This document shows positions 45,534 through 56,720 of a stretch of DNA of 64,000 nucleotides, piece by piece. Below the pieces are notes generated by a model, which did not search any database, was not told the DNA's origin, and was given only the letters and a program-made list of their open reading frames with translations. This DNA comes from Musa acuminata AAA Group (taxonomy: Eukaryota > Streptophyta > Magnoliopsida > Zingiberales > Musaceae), in NCBI RefSeq assembly GCF_036884655.1, contig NC_088345.1, forward strand, positions 24,399,001 through 24,463,000, read 5' to 3'. The position numbers and the translations under genes are program-made. The first letter of the stretch is position 1. Every line of letters starts with the position of its first letter.

Positions 45534-46717
45534 TATTGAATCTTAGATTTTGATGATAAAATCAATTGATGGGTTAATTGATCTAATCCATATTATTGAG
45601 TTAAGTGTGCAAGATTACCTACGATAACCAAAAAACACAAAGCAAGAATACCGGAGACAAGTTCGATGGACGTTTAAGAGTCCGAAGAATCGTCGGAGAT
45701 GTTGCCGGAACCAACCGAGAAGAAATCGGGAACCTATCGGAATTTTTGAAAGTTCGCCGAAGAGATCGTCGGAGGTTCATGGAGATCACTGAGAAGGCTC
45801 GGCTACTCATTAAAGTCATCACAAGATCGGGAGCTTGTTGGGAGTCCGTCGGAAGAAGTTCGTTGGAAAGCTCGCCGGAACAAGACTCGACTTTTGCGGT
45901 TGAAAACTTGCTTAGGATGTTATTTTTTGTTATGTAGTTCACTTGTAATTAGGATTAGGATTAAGATATAATCCTATATTCTGGTTAGGGGCTAATTGGG
46001 CCAAAATTAGACTTGGTTTGGGCTAAATTTGAAGCCAAACAAGTGAACCGAATGGTTTAGCGGTGGCACCGCCAGACTGGGCGGTTGCACCGCCCAGCAC
46101 CCGAGAGCCAGGCGGTGGCACCGCTTGGCTGGGCGGTGGCACCGCCAGCATCGGGAACCCAAAGAGAATTCAAATTTTGGAGCCCAAATTTGAATCCTCT
46201 TGAGGCCTATAAATATCCCTCAAATCTCAGCTGAGATTACAACTTTTTAGAAGCAATTAATCGAGAGAAAGGCCTTAGAAAAGTCTTAGCTAGTCTTGTT
46301 TTCAATTTGCTAGTGTTCACCTCCCTCTTTCTTGCTGAAAATCTGTGAGAGAGTGAACCGCTTGTAAAAAGTTGTAAGAGGGGTATTTACCCTTCCCTTT
46401 TCAAGAGATTTGCTAGTTGAAGGTGGGAGCCTCATCGAAGAGGGGCCTTGCAAGTGGATGTAGGTCATTTGACCGAACCACTTTAAAATCGGCGTAATCT
46501 CTGGTTTGCATTTCATTACTGGTATTTACATTACTACAAACCTTCTTACTTGCTTTATTTCCTCATTACCTTTGCTGCACAACTTTGCGAATACGCTTTC
46601 AAGTTAAGCACTTCCGATTCTGATTTTTATCGTACCAAAGATTTGTCAAAATCGACATTTTATTCCGCTACACTAATTCACCCCCCCCCCCCTCTTAGTG
46701 CCGCTCCGATCCTAACA
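45534..46717 (+). repeat. 3' LTR of copia D
   Basis: It begins TATTGAATCTTAG (TG changed to TA) and ends GATCCTAACA, 1,184 bp. It is close to 38706-39920, with fewer GC palindrome units (46055-46150), TATA box at 46206-46214 and poly-C at about 46680-46692. Confidence 0.9.
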
Positions 46718-47194
46718 CCGACGACCGTCCGGACTTCCATCTTGACTCCAGCGCAACTCCTACTGCATGTCTTACTTCCATCGTAGTTAATCCTGCACAT
46801 GTAAATAAACTTTGATCTGGACAATTAATACTAAGTTTTAATCAAGTTATCCGACATGTCATTGGTCCCAAGATGCTTCGTCCGATTCTTCGGTGCATCG
46901 TCCTCTCTTGTGGCCTATTACCCAATCGGCTAGTTGACTCTACAACTCCGATATCTTTGGCGACCTGCTCTTCCTGGCCCGATACCCAAATCCACAACCT
47001 GAAGCCTTCTTTCGATACGTCGATCGATCCACCTGCCCAACGTCCAATCTTCTGACATGTTCCTCCAGCCCAACATGATTTTTCCTGCTTTAATTGTCTC
47101 ATCCTAATCGAAGCATCCTACGTCACTCAAAACATAGATTAAAACATAAAAACAATTATCAATTAGTTTCATCATCAAAATATGATATTCAACA
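46718..47194 (-). repeat. LTR start of copia F (J family), truncated
   Basis: The reverse complement begins TGTTGAATATCATATTTTG at 47194 and parallels the first part of the LTR of copia J (60378-60830), including AGGATGAGACAATTAAAG and CGAAGAATCGGACGAAGC. It is cut at 46718 by the end of copia D. Element E sits at its start. Its internal continuation is 56721 onward. Confidence 0.85.
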
Positions 47195-47200
47195 ATCTTC

Positions 47201-47638
47201 TGGTAGAACCCTTGCAGATTCTAAACTTGGGGTTGATCTCTTTAGGGGATCGGCCTCCTTGGAACTCTATAGGGGTTCCTCCATCCAAGTTGCTACTCAA
47301 AGGCTACAGAAAAAATTCATCTATTGCTTATGAAAAGAGAAGGAATACATGGCTATTTATAGGGCTTCTAAACCCTAACTCCTAATAGGACTCCTACTTA
47401 AGACTCTTACTTCTAACTAACTCCTAATAGGACTCCTACTCAAGACTCCTATTCCCTTACAACTCCTAATTCTTCTCTAAGAAAAAACCTCCTACATGAA
47501 TGCCCCTCTCAATTAGGACTCTCCTAGCTAGAGTCCTAACAGAATGTTCCTCTCAATTAGGACTCTCCTAGCTAGAGTCCTAATAGTTTAACATTAGTGC
47601 CCCACTCAATTAGGACTCTCCAAGCTAGAGTCCTAACA
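47201..47638 (-). repeat. 3' LTR of gypsy E
   Basis: Reverse complement TGTTAGGACTCT to GGGTTCTACCA, three hairpin units, TATA box CTATAAATA near 47352-47362 on the minus strand. The polypurine tract GAAGAGGGCAGGTA lies just right of it. Confidence 0.92.
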
Positions 47639-47649
47639 TACCTGCCCTC

Positions 47650-49367
47650 TTCAAATCAGCCTTGTCCTCGAGGCTGATGATTCATGAATTCTAGAAATTT
47701 GATCTTCAAGTCATCATAGTTCTCCCAAGTGGCATATTCTATTGGTAGGTTAGTCCACTGTATTAGCACTTCATTAGTGGGTCGTCATTGTCGAGTCACG
47801 ATCCGTAGATCAATAATGGCACTTGGCTAGGTCTGGAGTTCTCTTTGGGTAGTCATATTTGGTGGGTGGCTTTGGGCTGTCTCCAAGCACCTATTTAAAA
47901 CTTCCATCTGGCTGTTGGTTTGTGGGTGATATGTCGTACTCCTTTTCAATTTAGTACCCTGCATATGAAATAACTTTGTCCAAAATATGCTCTTGAAAAT
48001 GCAAGTAGAATTTGTCACAAGCACAATGCGTCCTTTATAGCATAATTCTTTTGAGTCCCGATTGTAATGAGCCACGGAGCTTGGTGCTTCCTCTAATTTT
48101 TTTTTGTATCTTACTAGTCTCCGAATCTTCCTGCCATTCCATCTTAATATCCTCAAGGAAGTCGCTGGTTGGAAGTAAAACGACCGAAAATTCAGCTTGC
48201 TCAGGTAGCTGCGAAAGCGCATCTGCAACAACATTCTCTTTCCACCTTTTGTAAGTTATTCCATAATCAAATCCAAGAAGATTTGTTACCCATTTTTGCT
48301 GCTCGGGGGAAGATATCTTCTGCTCCAAGAGATATTTTAGGCTTTTTTGGTCGGTCTTGATTTGAAAGTATCACCTAATCAAGTACGATCTCCACCTCGT
48401 TGCTGCATGCACAATGGCGAGTATCTCCTTATCATATGTTAACATGTTTTGAAGGGGGGAGACAATGTCTTTCTAATGTATGTGAGTGGTCGACTATCTT
48501 GCATGAGAACGTCTCCCATTCTGTCTCCAGATGCATCGGCCTTAATGATGAAGGGTCGGTTGAAATCTGGTAGCGCTAGCACCGGCGTTGTCGTTATGGC
48601 TGCCTTAAGTTTGTCGAAGGCAGTGGAGGCTCTGTCCGACCATTGGAAGACATCTTTTTCCAGTAAGGAAGTAGGTGGTGCACTGATCTTTCCATAGTTT
48701 TTCCCGAACTTACGGTAGTAGCCTGTTAAACCCAAAAAGCCATGTAGCAATTTTATGTTCCTCGGGGTAGGCCAGTTTTGCATTGTTTCAATTTTGAAGG
48801 GGTCCACCATCACACCTTTCTCTGATATGATATGCCAAGGTATTTCACCTTTTGTTGAAGAATGTAAAAATTCGTAGTGGCCGTTATGTGTTCGAAGGGC
48901 GGTTTTTTGTATGACTTCTTCATACACTCGTATTCGATAATACCCGGATCGAAAGTCCAGCATTGTGAAGATTTATGCTCCCTTTCATCTAACAATTCAT
49001 CTGCTATTAGAATATGGCTTTTGTTCTTGATGGTTATGCCATTGAGAGCTTGGTAATCAACGCATATTCGCCATGTTCCGTCCTTCTTATGTACAAGTAG
49101 CACCGGTGAAAAGTAGAGGTTGTAACTTGGCCGAATAACTCATGTTTCAAGCATCTCTTTTAAAATACTTTCTATTTCATCATTCTGGAGATGTGGATAC
49201 CAATATGGCTGAGTATTTGCTGGAGATTTGACAGGAAAAATCATTATACAATGATCTTGTCGACGAGTAAGAGGTAGGTTATGCGGCTCGTCATATATAT
49301 TTAAAAATTCAGCAAGCAAAGGAAATAGGTTTGGAACTTCAAATTCTATTGGCTCTCCTTTAATTTG
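47650..49367 (-). pseudogene. pol remnant of gypsy E
   Basis: Minus strand from 49103: RT N-part (GTWRICVDYQALNGITIKNK), the shifted segment [17 protein letters not shown] and the family's RT-core deletion at about 48850-48875; the other frame there still reads DFRSGYYRIRVYEE. RNase H follows (KADASGDRMGDVLMQDSRPL; SSPEQQKWVTNLLGFDYGIT). In integrase, GRIVL is joined to CIFKSIFW at about 47985-48035, as in A. Then YHPQTNSQMEVLNRCLE and the tail to QPRGQG. Several frame breaks are present. Confidence 0.88.
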
Positions 49368-50147
49368 CTACTCAAGTTGTACCAAAAAGCCCCTGCATGC
49401 TTTATGCAAAACCTTCTCCATTTGTTGTGTGCAAATCATTGTTACGTCGCCCTCAAGTTTCCTATACAGTATCACCTGTTTCTCCTTATTGTAAAATTTT
49501 ATAAATAGTTGCATAAAATTCCAAGAAATATCACCTAATGTCATCAACCATTTAATTCTGAGTATGGCCTCATGATCATCAAGAGGGAGGAGGAAGATAT
49601 CTGCAATTATCTCTTGGTACTGCAGCAATAGATTCACCTGCGGGCACCTATGATCACACTTCAAAATTCGTCCGTTAGCGACCTTAACGACAAACCTGCT
49701 GCATTTCTCAATAGGTAAGTTCATATGGACATAAACCTTACTGTTTAGGAAGTTATTAGTGCTGCCCGTGTCGATGAGAACAGTGATCGGTTGTTGTTTG
49801 AGAAGGCCTCCAACTTTCATCGTTTGTGGGTTTGAGTAGCCAGCTAGTGTATGTAACGTAACTTCGGTCAGTTGTGGCTCTTCTTCTGCATCTTTTTCTT
49901 CATGTTCAAGGCTCTCTTCTGAATGTTCAATGACCTCTTCTTCTATCGGTTCAATCATAAGAAGTCCTCCCTTACTACAGCGATGCTCACGACTCCACGA
50001 CACGTCACAATGCCAACATAACCCCTTCGCATATCGCTCCCGAAGCTCTTCTCTTGTTAACCTCTTTGGTGTAGGGACTTGGTCAATAGTAGGGGGGGCT
50101 GAGGGCTTCAATATTACTGGTTGAGGAGCGACCCTAGTCCTCCGAGC
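49368..50147 (-). pseudogene. gag C-terminus and protease of gypsy E, after the solo LTR
   Basis: Minus strand from 50147: ARRTRVAPQPVILKPSAPP, knuckle region CWHCDVSWSREHRC, acidic linker (EEEVIEHSEESLEHEEKDAEEE), protease with DTG (TVLIDTGSTNNFLNS). The open frame extends about 15 codons into the solo LTR (to 50198), giving an accidental chimeric start. The preceding gag half is at 54270-55008. Confidence 0.87.
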
Positions 50148-50839
50148 TTCATTGTCACGCCCGCTCAAAATATCCATGATTTTTAAAATTTTCATCACAG
50201 ACCAATTCAGGATCCAAACTAACGTTTGAGGACACTGAAAAACATTCTATTCAAATTCACATATATAAAACCTGTGCAGTTTATAATCATATATCACATC
50301 ACTCGATAATTCACATTTATGGTAACCCAAGCCAACTTAACAAACGTGAACAACATTTATAAATCCACAAGCTAAGTAATTTATACAATCAGAACTCCAA
50401 CTCTTCACCACAAGTTCGTATGATCATAAATTAGACTTAACATTTTGAAATTCCAAATAAGAGAGATCTCCTAACACTTTGACACAGTATATCCATTTCG
50501 GTTCATCGACAACATTTCATTACATACAAAACATACTTATACAACAATATCATAATAACCAACCAGACTTGCCCATAATTCTGAATAGCTATCCACTGCC
50601 TCAGCCCAAATCAAACATCTCGAAGAGTGACAAGCTGACCTGAAAGATTTATATAACAATGGAGTGAGCCAAAAATGGCTCAGCAAGTGACAAAGCATAT
50701 TCAGAACAAAAACAAAGATTTCAAACAAGAAAGGTATCTTAATGCAAGGCAGAATACAAGAATTCTCAAGGATACCATCTCATTAGATACAAAATCATAT
50801 GTATCATGTCATTCAAACATATTTGATTCATAACAAATG

Positions 50840-51110
50840 GAGCATAGAGTAATTGAGCATATCAATGGCAGATAGGACATTTCAGAACATATCAGTTCAT
50901 AGCAAATAGAGCACAGAGTAATTGGAGCATATCAATGGCAGACAGGATATTTCAGAACATATCAATTCATAGCAAATGGAGCACAGAGTAATTGGAGCAT
51001 ATTAGTAACGAATGAAACATTTCAGAGTTTATCAATGGCGTATGAAATGTTCTGGAGCATATCAACGGCCTATGGAACATTTTGAAGCATATCAACAGTG
51101 AATGAACCAT
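50840..51110 (-). repeat. 70-bp tandem repeat in the solo LTR
   Basis: The unit AGAGTAATTGGAGCATATCA recurs at steps of about 70 bases (50846, 50915, 50985), followed by shorter ~40-base variants with GAGCATATCAA. The C LTRs have a single copy of this segment. Confidence 0.78.
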
Positions 51111-52539
51111 TTCAGAGCATATAAAAAACAAATACCGTACAGAAGATCAAACGTCGTCCTTGACGTTGCAATCATATCATTTTTATCCAAAGCATGTACA
51201 GAAACACATAACCAAAGCTCTGGATATCATATCAAACATATAGAAGGTGTAGTGGGACCTCGAACAGAACATGATACATCCATTTCTGAATGACCACCAG
51301 ACAGAAGTCTCCCACGTCTGGGAGCTCCATCCACCCACGTCTAGGTAAAGTCAGAGGGGGCCGGTAGAGCATCGCAGGCTCTAAGCACATACCCTTTACC
51401 ATTTCTGGCAAAGGTCCAGACAGTCCCACAACCACCAGAGTACAAGAGGGCAGTTTTAGCAATAAGTAGCATATATCGGAAGCACACGTGGAACAACAAA
51501 CGTACATGTGCCTTTACGAGTCAAATACGATGCAAGCAACAATCTCTCACAAATGTATTCAGATTTGGAATGAAATAAAAGCAAGAGTATACACGGATTC
51601 CAAACAATCCTATATAACTCAATTCAAATAAGAAGGTTAGATGAATTTGACATCCAAAGGAATGAAACTAGAATAGGCACACATCGAAAGCAAATGCGGA
51701 ACAATGGGTTATACATGTGCCTATAGGAGTCAATACGATATAGCTTAAATGTTACATAATAGTTTTCAAGAATGCAAATAATTTTAAGGACAAGAGCATA
51801 CAAGAATTCAGAGTAATAATATAAAGCTCAATTGAATAAGAAGGCTAAAGGATATCAATTTCCGAAGGAATGAAACCAGAATATGAGAAATCGACCAAAG
51901 CTCGATTTCTGGCAGAATACAAGAGGCACATTGAACAAATGATTCAAACTATCAATCGTGCTCCAATTTACTCCGAAATAATCATTGGATAATACTTTCA
52001 GATAAGACGGGCTTCATATGAATTGAACTGTCCAATAGAGAGAGTTACAAATAATTTGGTAAACAAGGGTCGTAGAACAAAATCTCTATTTGGCAGAATT
52101 CATAATGTCAGATTCAACAGATTACTGGGTAGGTGTTTCGATTCCAAATCTTTCAATCCATATATCAAAAGAAAGATCTACGAGTCTAGTTTCCAATGGA
52201 ATTAGTTTTGAACAAATCAGAGTTTCCAACAAAGACTTATAGGCAGCTCGGTATCAAAAGGTCAGAATCTCAGAAGTTGCATAGATTCGAATCGTTACGT
52301 CTAAACAGGAGATATATCAAATGCAAGGCTAGAACAATTCAAAGTTCCTCATATTCAAAGCAAATGTAGAGATAAAAATGATAGTGATGAAAGATCAGGA
52401 TACTTGCAATAGGAAGGATTAGAACAATTACAAGAGGAACGATCAGGAAACTTGTAATAAGAAATATCAGAGCAATTATAGGAGAAACGATCAGGGAACT
52501 TGCCTTTCAAATATTTTGATCTGAATATCCAAGGAAGGT

Positions 52540-54100
52540 GTTAGTCCAATCCTTCTACTTTTCCTCCGTGTCCTCTCTCTGTTTCATTTTGTGCTCCCAT
52601 TTTCTTCCTTTCTTCGCAACTACACCACATGTCGAACATCGAGGCACAGTCACCTGCTCTCTCTTACTCTCATTCCTTCTTTTTCTTTCCCAAACACAGC
52701 TACCACAGCCGCCGCCGCTGCCACTGCCACAATCGCAGCCCCTTCCACCGCACTACCTTCCTTCCTCCCTTCTCTTGCAGACATAACTGCTGCATACGCA
52801 GTCGCTACCGTTGCGGCCGCAATCCCGTCCGCAGCCCCTTTTCCCCTTTCCTTTCTTTTCTTTCCCAGCTGCAACTGCCACAGTCGCAGTCGCAGCCATG
52901 GCCGCAGCCACCACAACCGCAGCCTCTTCTCCCCCCCTGCTCTATTTCCTCTCCTTCTCTTCCAGCTGCAGCTGCCACTGCCACTACTGCCTCCCCTTCT
53001 CCTCTTCCTCTCTTCTTCCCTTTTCCTTTCTCTTCTTCTTTCTTTCCTTTTCTTCTTTCCCAACTGCACTACTGCAGTCGCGGCCGTAGCCACGGCCGCA
53101 ACCTCTTCTTCCTCCCATGCTCATCTTCCTCTCCTTCTTCTCTTCCAACTGCAGCTACCATCGCAGCAGCCGCAGCCCCTTCTCTTCCCTTTCTCTTCTT
53201 CCTTCCCTTCCCTTCTTCCTTCCTCTTCCTCTTTCCCTGCCACAGCTGCAGTTGCCACAGCCGCAGCCGCAGCTACTTCTTTCCCTTCTCCTCTTCCTCC
53301 TCCTTCCTTTCTTCTTCTTCTCTTCTTCTCCTTCCTCCCCTTCTTCTCCCCGACGAACAGCACCTCCTTTCCTCTGTTTCCTCCTGCAGGGAACAGAGGT
53401 GCCGCCTCTTCACCCGCTTCTACTTCTTATCTTCTTCCTCACCATCTCTTCCTCTCCTTCTCTTCCAGCTGTAGCTTCCACCGCCGCAGCCGCAGCTCCT
53501 CCTTTCCCTTCTCTTCTTCTTCTCCCCTTCTACTTCCCTCCTCTGTTTCCTCTGTAGGAAACAGAGGTATCACAACCTCTTCTCCTGCTTCCTCTTCCTC
53601 TTCTTTTCCTCTTCTTCTTCTTCTCCTCTTCGAATGCCCCACACCTCTCCTCTGTTTCCACCTGTAGGAAACAGAGGTGCTGCAGCCCTAGCTGCTGCCA
53701 CCTCTCGCTCCTCTCCCTCTTCCCTCTCTTTTCCCTCTTCTTCTCCTTCTCTTCTTCTCCTCTTCCTTTTTCCTCCCCAACGCCACACACCTCCTCGGTG
53801 CAGCCTTGCCGCTGCTATCCCCCTCTCTTCTTCTTCTTCTTCTTCTTCTTCTTCCCTTCTCCTCCCCAACGCCCCACACATCCTCTCCTCTGTTTCCACC
53901 TGCGGGAAACAGAGGTGCAGCAGCCCTAGCTGCTGCTACTGCCTCTCCCTCTCCCTCTCCTCTCCATCTTCCCTCTCTTCTTCTTCTTCTTTTTTTCTTC
54001 TTTTCTCCCTCTTCCTCCTCTCTTATTTTCCCTCTTCTTCTTCTTTCTTCTCTCCTCACGCCCCATCGCTCCTCTCTGTTTCTCGAAAGAAACAGAGAGT
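52540..54100. repeat. CT-rich low-complexity tract with five hairpin palindromes
   Basis: The plus strand is almost pure pyrimidine blocks (TCTTCTTCC, CCTCTTCTT) with interspersed CAGCTGCAG/GCCGCAGCC pieces. It contains palindromes of the form CCTCTGTTTCC-loop-GGAAACAGAGG at 53371-53399, 53540-53567, 53649-53677, 53887-53915 and a variant at 54072-54099. All long frames here are artefacts of composition. The position matches the short (CTT)n in the LTRs of C. Confidence 0.85.
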
Positions 54101-54269
54101 GCGTGGGAGGCGGTGGGATAAAACCGAAATTTTCGGTTTTCTTTATTTTCTTTTCATTTTGCAACTTAGCAGTTTAGTCCTTGAAATTTTTATATTTACA
54201 TATAGGTCCTCAAATTTACATATAAATCCTTATTAATAAATTTTCAAAAGTGAGGGATATTACATTCAT

Positions 54270-55008
54270 GGTTCAATTGCTCCTATTGATGTCGTGCGAA
54301 AGAGATGGCTGCCATAAGCGTATACGGTTGTCGCGCTTAAACTTCTCCTCGGATCTCTGGCTTCAAGCCCTCAATGATGTTCCTCAATAGCTGTTTTTGA
54401 GACCAATCATGAGTTTGATTAGATAACCTTTCAAACCTAGTTTGGTACTCCTGAATGGTGGAAGTTTGTCGGATTTTTGCTAGTTGTCCATCAATATTCT
54501 CGTAATCGGTTGTTGTGAAGCGGATCAATAGTCCTTCTTTGAATTATTGCCATGAAAGGACTCCATAAGTATGTTCAAACCAGTCAAACCACTGTATAAC
54601 ATCCCCTTCAAGATGTATAGCTACAATTTTCACCATAGATGCATCCTCGGTTTTGTGGTACTGAAAATATCGCTCCGCGCGGGAGATCCAACCAATCGGG
54701 CCTCCTTCTTCCCATCTAGGGAAGTCCACTCTCATGCATGGATAGTTGGGTTCAGTCATAGAGCCTCCCCTCCCTTGGAACTCATCTCTTTGAGCCTGGT
54801 GCGATTGGGCAAAGCTCTCTCCGTGATATGATTTTTTCGGGTTTAGTGGTCGGCCCAATCTGAGTTCTATAAAGAGCGTCTGAATCTTATCCTCCATTCG
54901 CACCTCCAAGGCTTCGAATTCAACATTGATTGCCTCCTTAGATGCCATAGTATATGCCTCCAAATCTATGATGTTAAGATCTATCTTTTGTTGTCAGGTT
55001 AAAGGCAT
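54270..55008 (-). pseudogene. gag N-terminal half of gypsy E
   Basis: The minus-strand ATG at 55008 opens MPLT like A and B. The gag domain is present (MRVDFPRWEEGGPIGWISRA; LAKIRQTSTIQEYQTRFERL; LLRNIIEGLKPEIRGEV) with stops near 54967 and 54541. Gag is interrupted at the NHEA codons by the solo LTR. Confidence 0.87.
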
Positions 55009-56282
55009 GTATAGTTGAGAGAAGTGATGGTCGAAAGGATTAGTGGATCGATGGATGTAGGCTACGATTTAGGCTTGTTTTGTGGCTGTTTTGGGTGGAG
55101 TTTGAGGGTGTGGTTTAGTGGAGTTTTAGGGCTATGGATGAATGTTTTGTATCTGTGGTAGATGGTAGCAAAGGTTTGATAGAAATCAGTGGAAGTTGCA
55201 GCAAGTATGTGCTGTCTTGTAAGAGTAGAATTGTCGTCGAAGAAACAACGATTTCTCGACGTAATTTCCACCAAAATATTAAGAGAATTGAGAAGGGAAT
55301 TGATAGAAAAATCACAGTTTATAAGATAGCAAGGATATCTAATAATCAAGAAAATTTTGGCAGTATAACAGCAAGGAAATTGGTGCAAGTTGCGATTGCA
55401 GAATTCTCGTCAAAAAATTTCAGCGGGTTACGACAAAAATTTGCAGCAACATAAAATCGGTTTTAGAGATGAATTTCTTAATAGATAAATATTATATGGA
55501 AGCCAAGATGATCTATGAAATGTATAAAAAATTTCATTCAAAAAAAAATTGCAAATAGATGGGTTAAGGCAACAATATTCTGCTGAAATTTTCTACAGCA
55601 CAGATTTTTAGGTATAGCAGATTGGACGTAAAAGATTAGTGGTTTATATTGATAATTTTTTGATGAAACTAAAGGAAAATCTACTGTTAGAAAGTGTCAA
55701 AGCTATCATAAAAATGTTGTAGAGATTTGGATAGAAACAATATAGTATCAAGATCAAACAAACAGTGCTCTGCGGCTGAAATTTTACAGTGCAGATTTTC
55801 AAGTATAGCAGATTTGACATAAAAGATCAATGTTTTCTATTGAGAATTTTTTGAAAAAACCAAAGGGAAATCTGCTGTTAAAAAGTGTCAAAGATGTCAT
55901 AAAAAATTCATAGAAATTTAGATATAAAAAGCATAGGAGCAAGATCAAACAGATGGTATTATGCAGTTGGAATTCTACAATGTATCTTTCATCGAAGAGA
56001 TGAAAACTTTGTGACGAAAGGTTTATGCAGCAATATAGGAACAATTTTTTTTTTTGGATTTTTGAATAAGGATAACTAAATTGCAGTAGTAGTAAGGTAG
56101 GAAACCAGAACCTGTTGCAATTCACGGGGAGATCAAAGGATGATCCGCGGTGGTGGAGATAATGGCGGAATTCGACGACGATCATTTAAGCAATTGTGGG
56201 AATTGCTTTGGGCGGTTGTGGAGGGCTGATGGATGGCAGTGGAAGGGCAGCGAGATGCCAAGAACGCTGTTATGATACCAGG
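55009..56282 (-). other. Untranslated leader of gypsy E
   Basis: This parallels the leaders of A and B, including the duplicated ~185-base unit (about 55590-56000). The primer site at 56269-56280 reads TGGTATCATAAC, with changes in the last bases. Open frames here have no family features. Confidence 0.7.
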
Positions 56283-56720
56283 TGGTAGAACCCTTGCAGA
56301 TTCTAAACTTGGGGTTGATCTCTTTAGGGGATCGGCCTCCTTGGAACTCTATAGGGGTTCCTCCCTCCAAGTTGCTGCTCAAAGGCTGCAGAAAAGATTC
56401 ATCTATTGCTTATGAATAGAGAAGGAATACACGGCTATTTATAGGGCTTCTAAACTCTAACTCCTAATGGGACTCCTACTTAAGACTCTTACTTCTAACC
56501 AACTCCTAATAGGACTCCTACTCAAGACTCCTATTCCCTTACAACTCCTAATTCTTCTCTAAGAAAAAACCTCCTACATGAATGCCCCTCTCAATTATGA
56601 CTCTCCTAGCTAGAGTCCTAACAGAATGTCCCTCTCAATTAGGACTCGCCTAGCTAGAGTCCTAATAGTTTTACATTAATATCCCTCTCAATTAGGACTC
56701 TTCAAGCTAGAGTCCTAACA
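56283..56720 (-). repeat. 5' LTR of gypsy E
   Basis: Reverse complement TGTTAGGACTCT to GGGTTCTACCA, 438 bp, three hairpin units, close to 47201-47638. Confidence 0.92.

Larger units (their letters stand above)
38706..46717 (+). mobile_element. Ty1-copia (Sirevirus-like) element D, full layout, second unit of a tandem
   Basis: 5' LTR 38706-39920, primer site, gag, pol, noncoding tail, polypurine tract, 3' LTR 45534-46717. Its 5' LTR is preceded by the polypurine tract of another internal region, so the LTR is shared between two units. All domains of an autonomous copia are present (gag, protease, integrase, RT, RNase H), but scattered stops and a few frameshifts disable it. The RT motif YVDDIIFGSSD and the gag type place it with Sirevirus-like elements. 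Confidence 0.92.
50153..54264 (-). repeat. Solo LTR (4.1 kb) of a C-related gypsy element
   Basis: It has the ends of gypsy C LTRs (plus strand TGTCACGCCC ... GGGATATTACA) and a perfect target duplication TTCAT at 50148-50152 and 54265-54269. No internal region is present, so it formed by recombination between the two LTRs of an insert in gag of E. It is nearly twice as long as the C LTRs because of a 70-bp tandem repeat (about 50840-51000), a duplicated segment (about 51480-51860) and a 1.5-kb CT-rich tract. Confidence 0.93.
47201..56720 (-). mobile_element. Ty3-gypsy element E, third copy of the A family, minus strand
   Basis: LTRs at 47201-47638 and 56283-56720 (438 bp each). Flanks TCTTC (47196-47200) and TCTCC (56721-56725) are a 5-bp target duplication with one later change. 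Subtracting the solo LTR and its duplication leaves about 5.4 kb, the size of A and B. It carries the same RT and integrase deletions. Both LTRs end in CTACCA instead of CTAACA, a change present in the copied template. Confidence 0.93.

Noticed and set aside
52591..54236. Long open frames on both strands (e.g. 358 codons at 52591-53667) rich in Ser, Leu, Pro on one strand and Arg, Glu, Lys on the other
   Set aside because: They are produced by the CT/GA-rich tract, overlap in several frames at once and have no domain; the region is a repeat expansion within a solo LTR.
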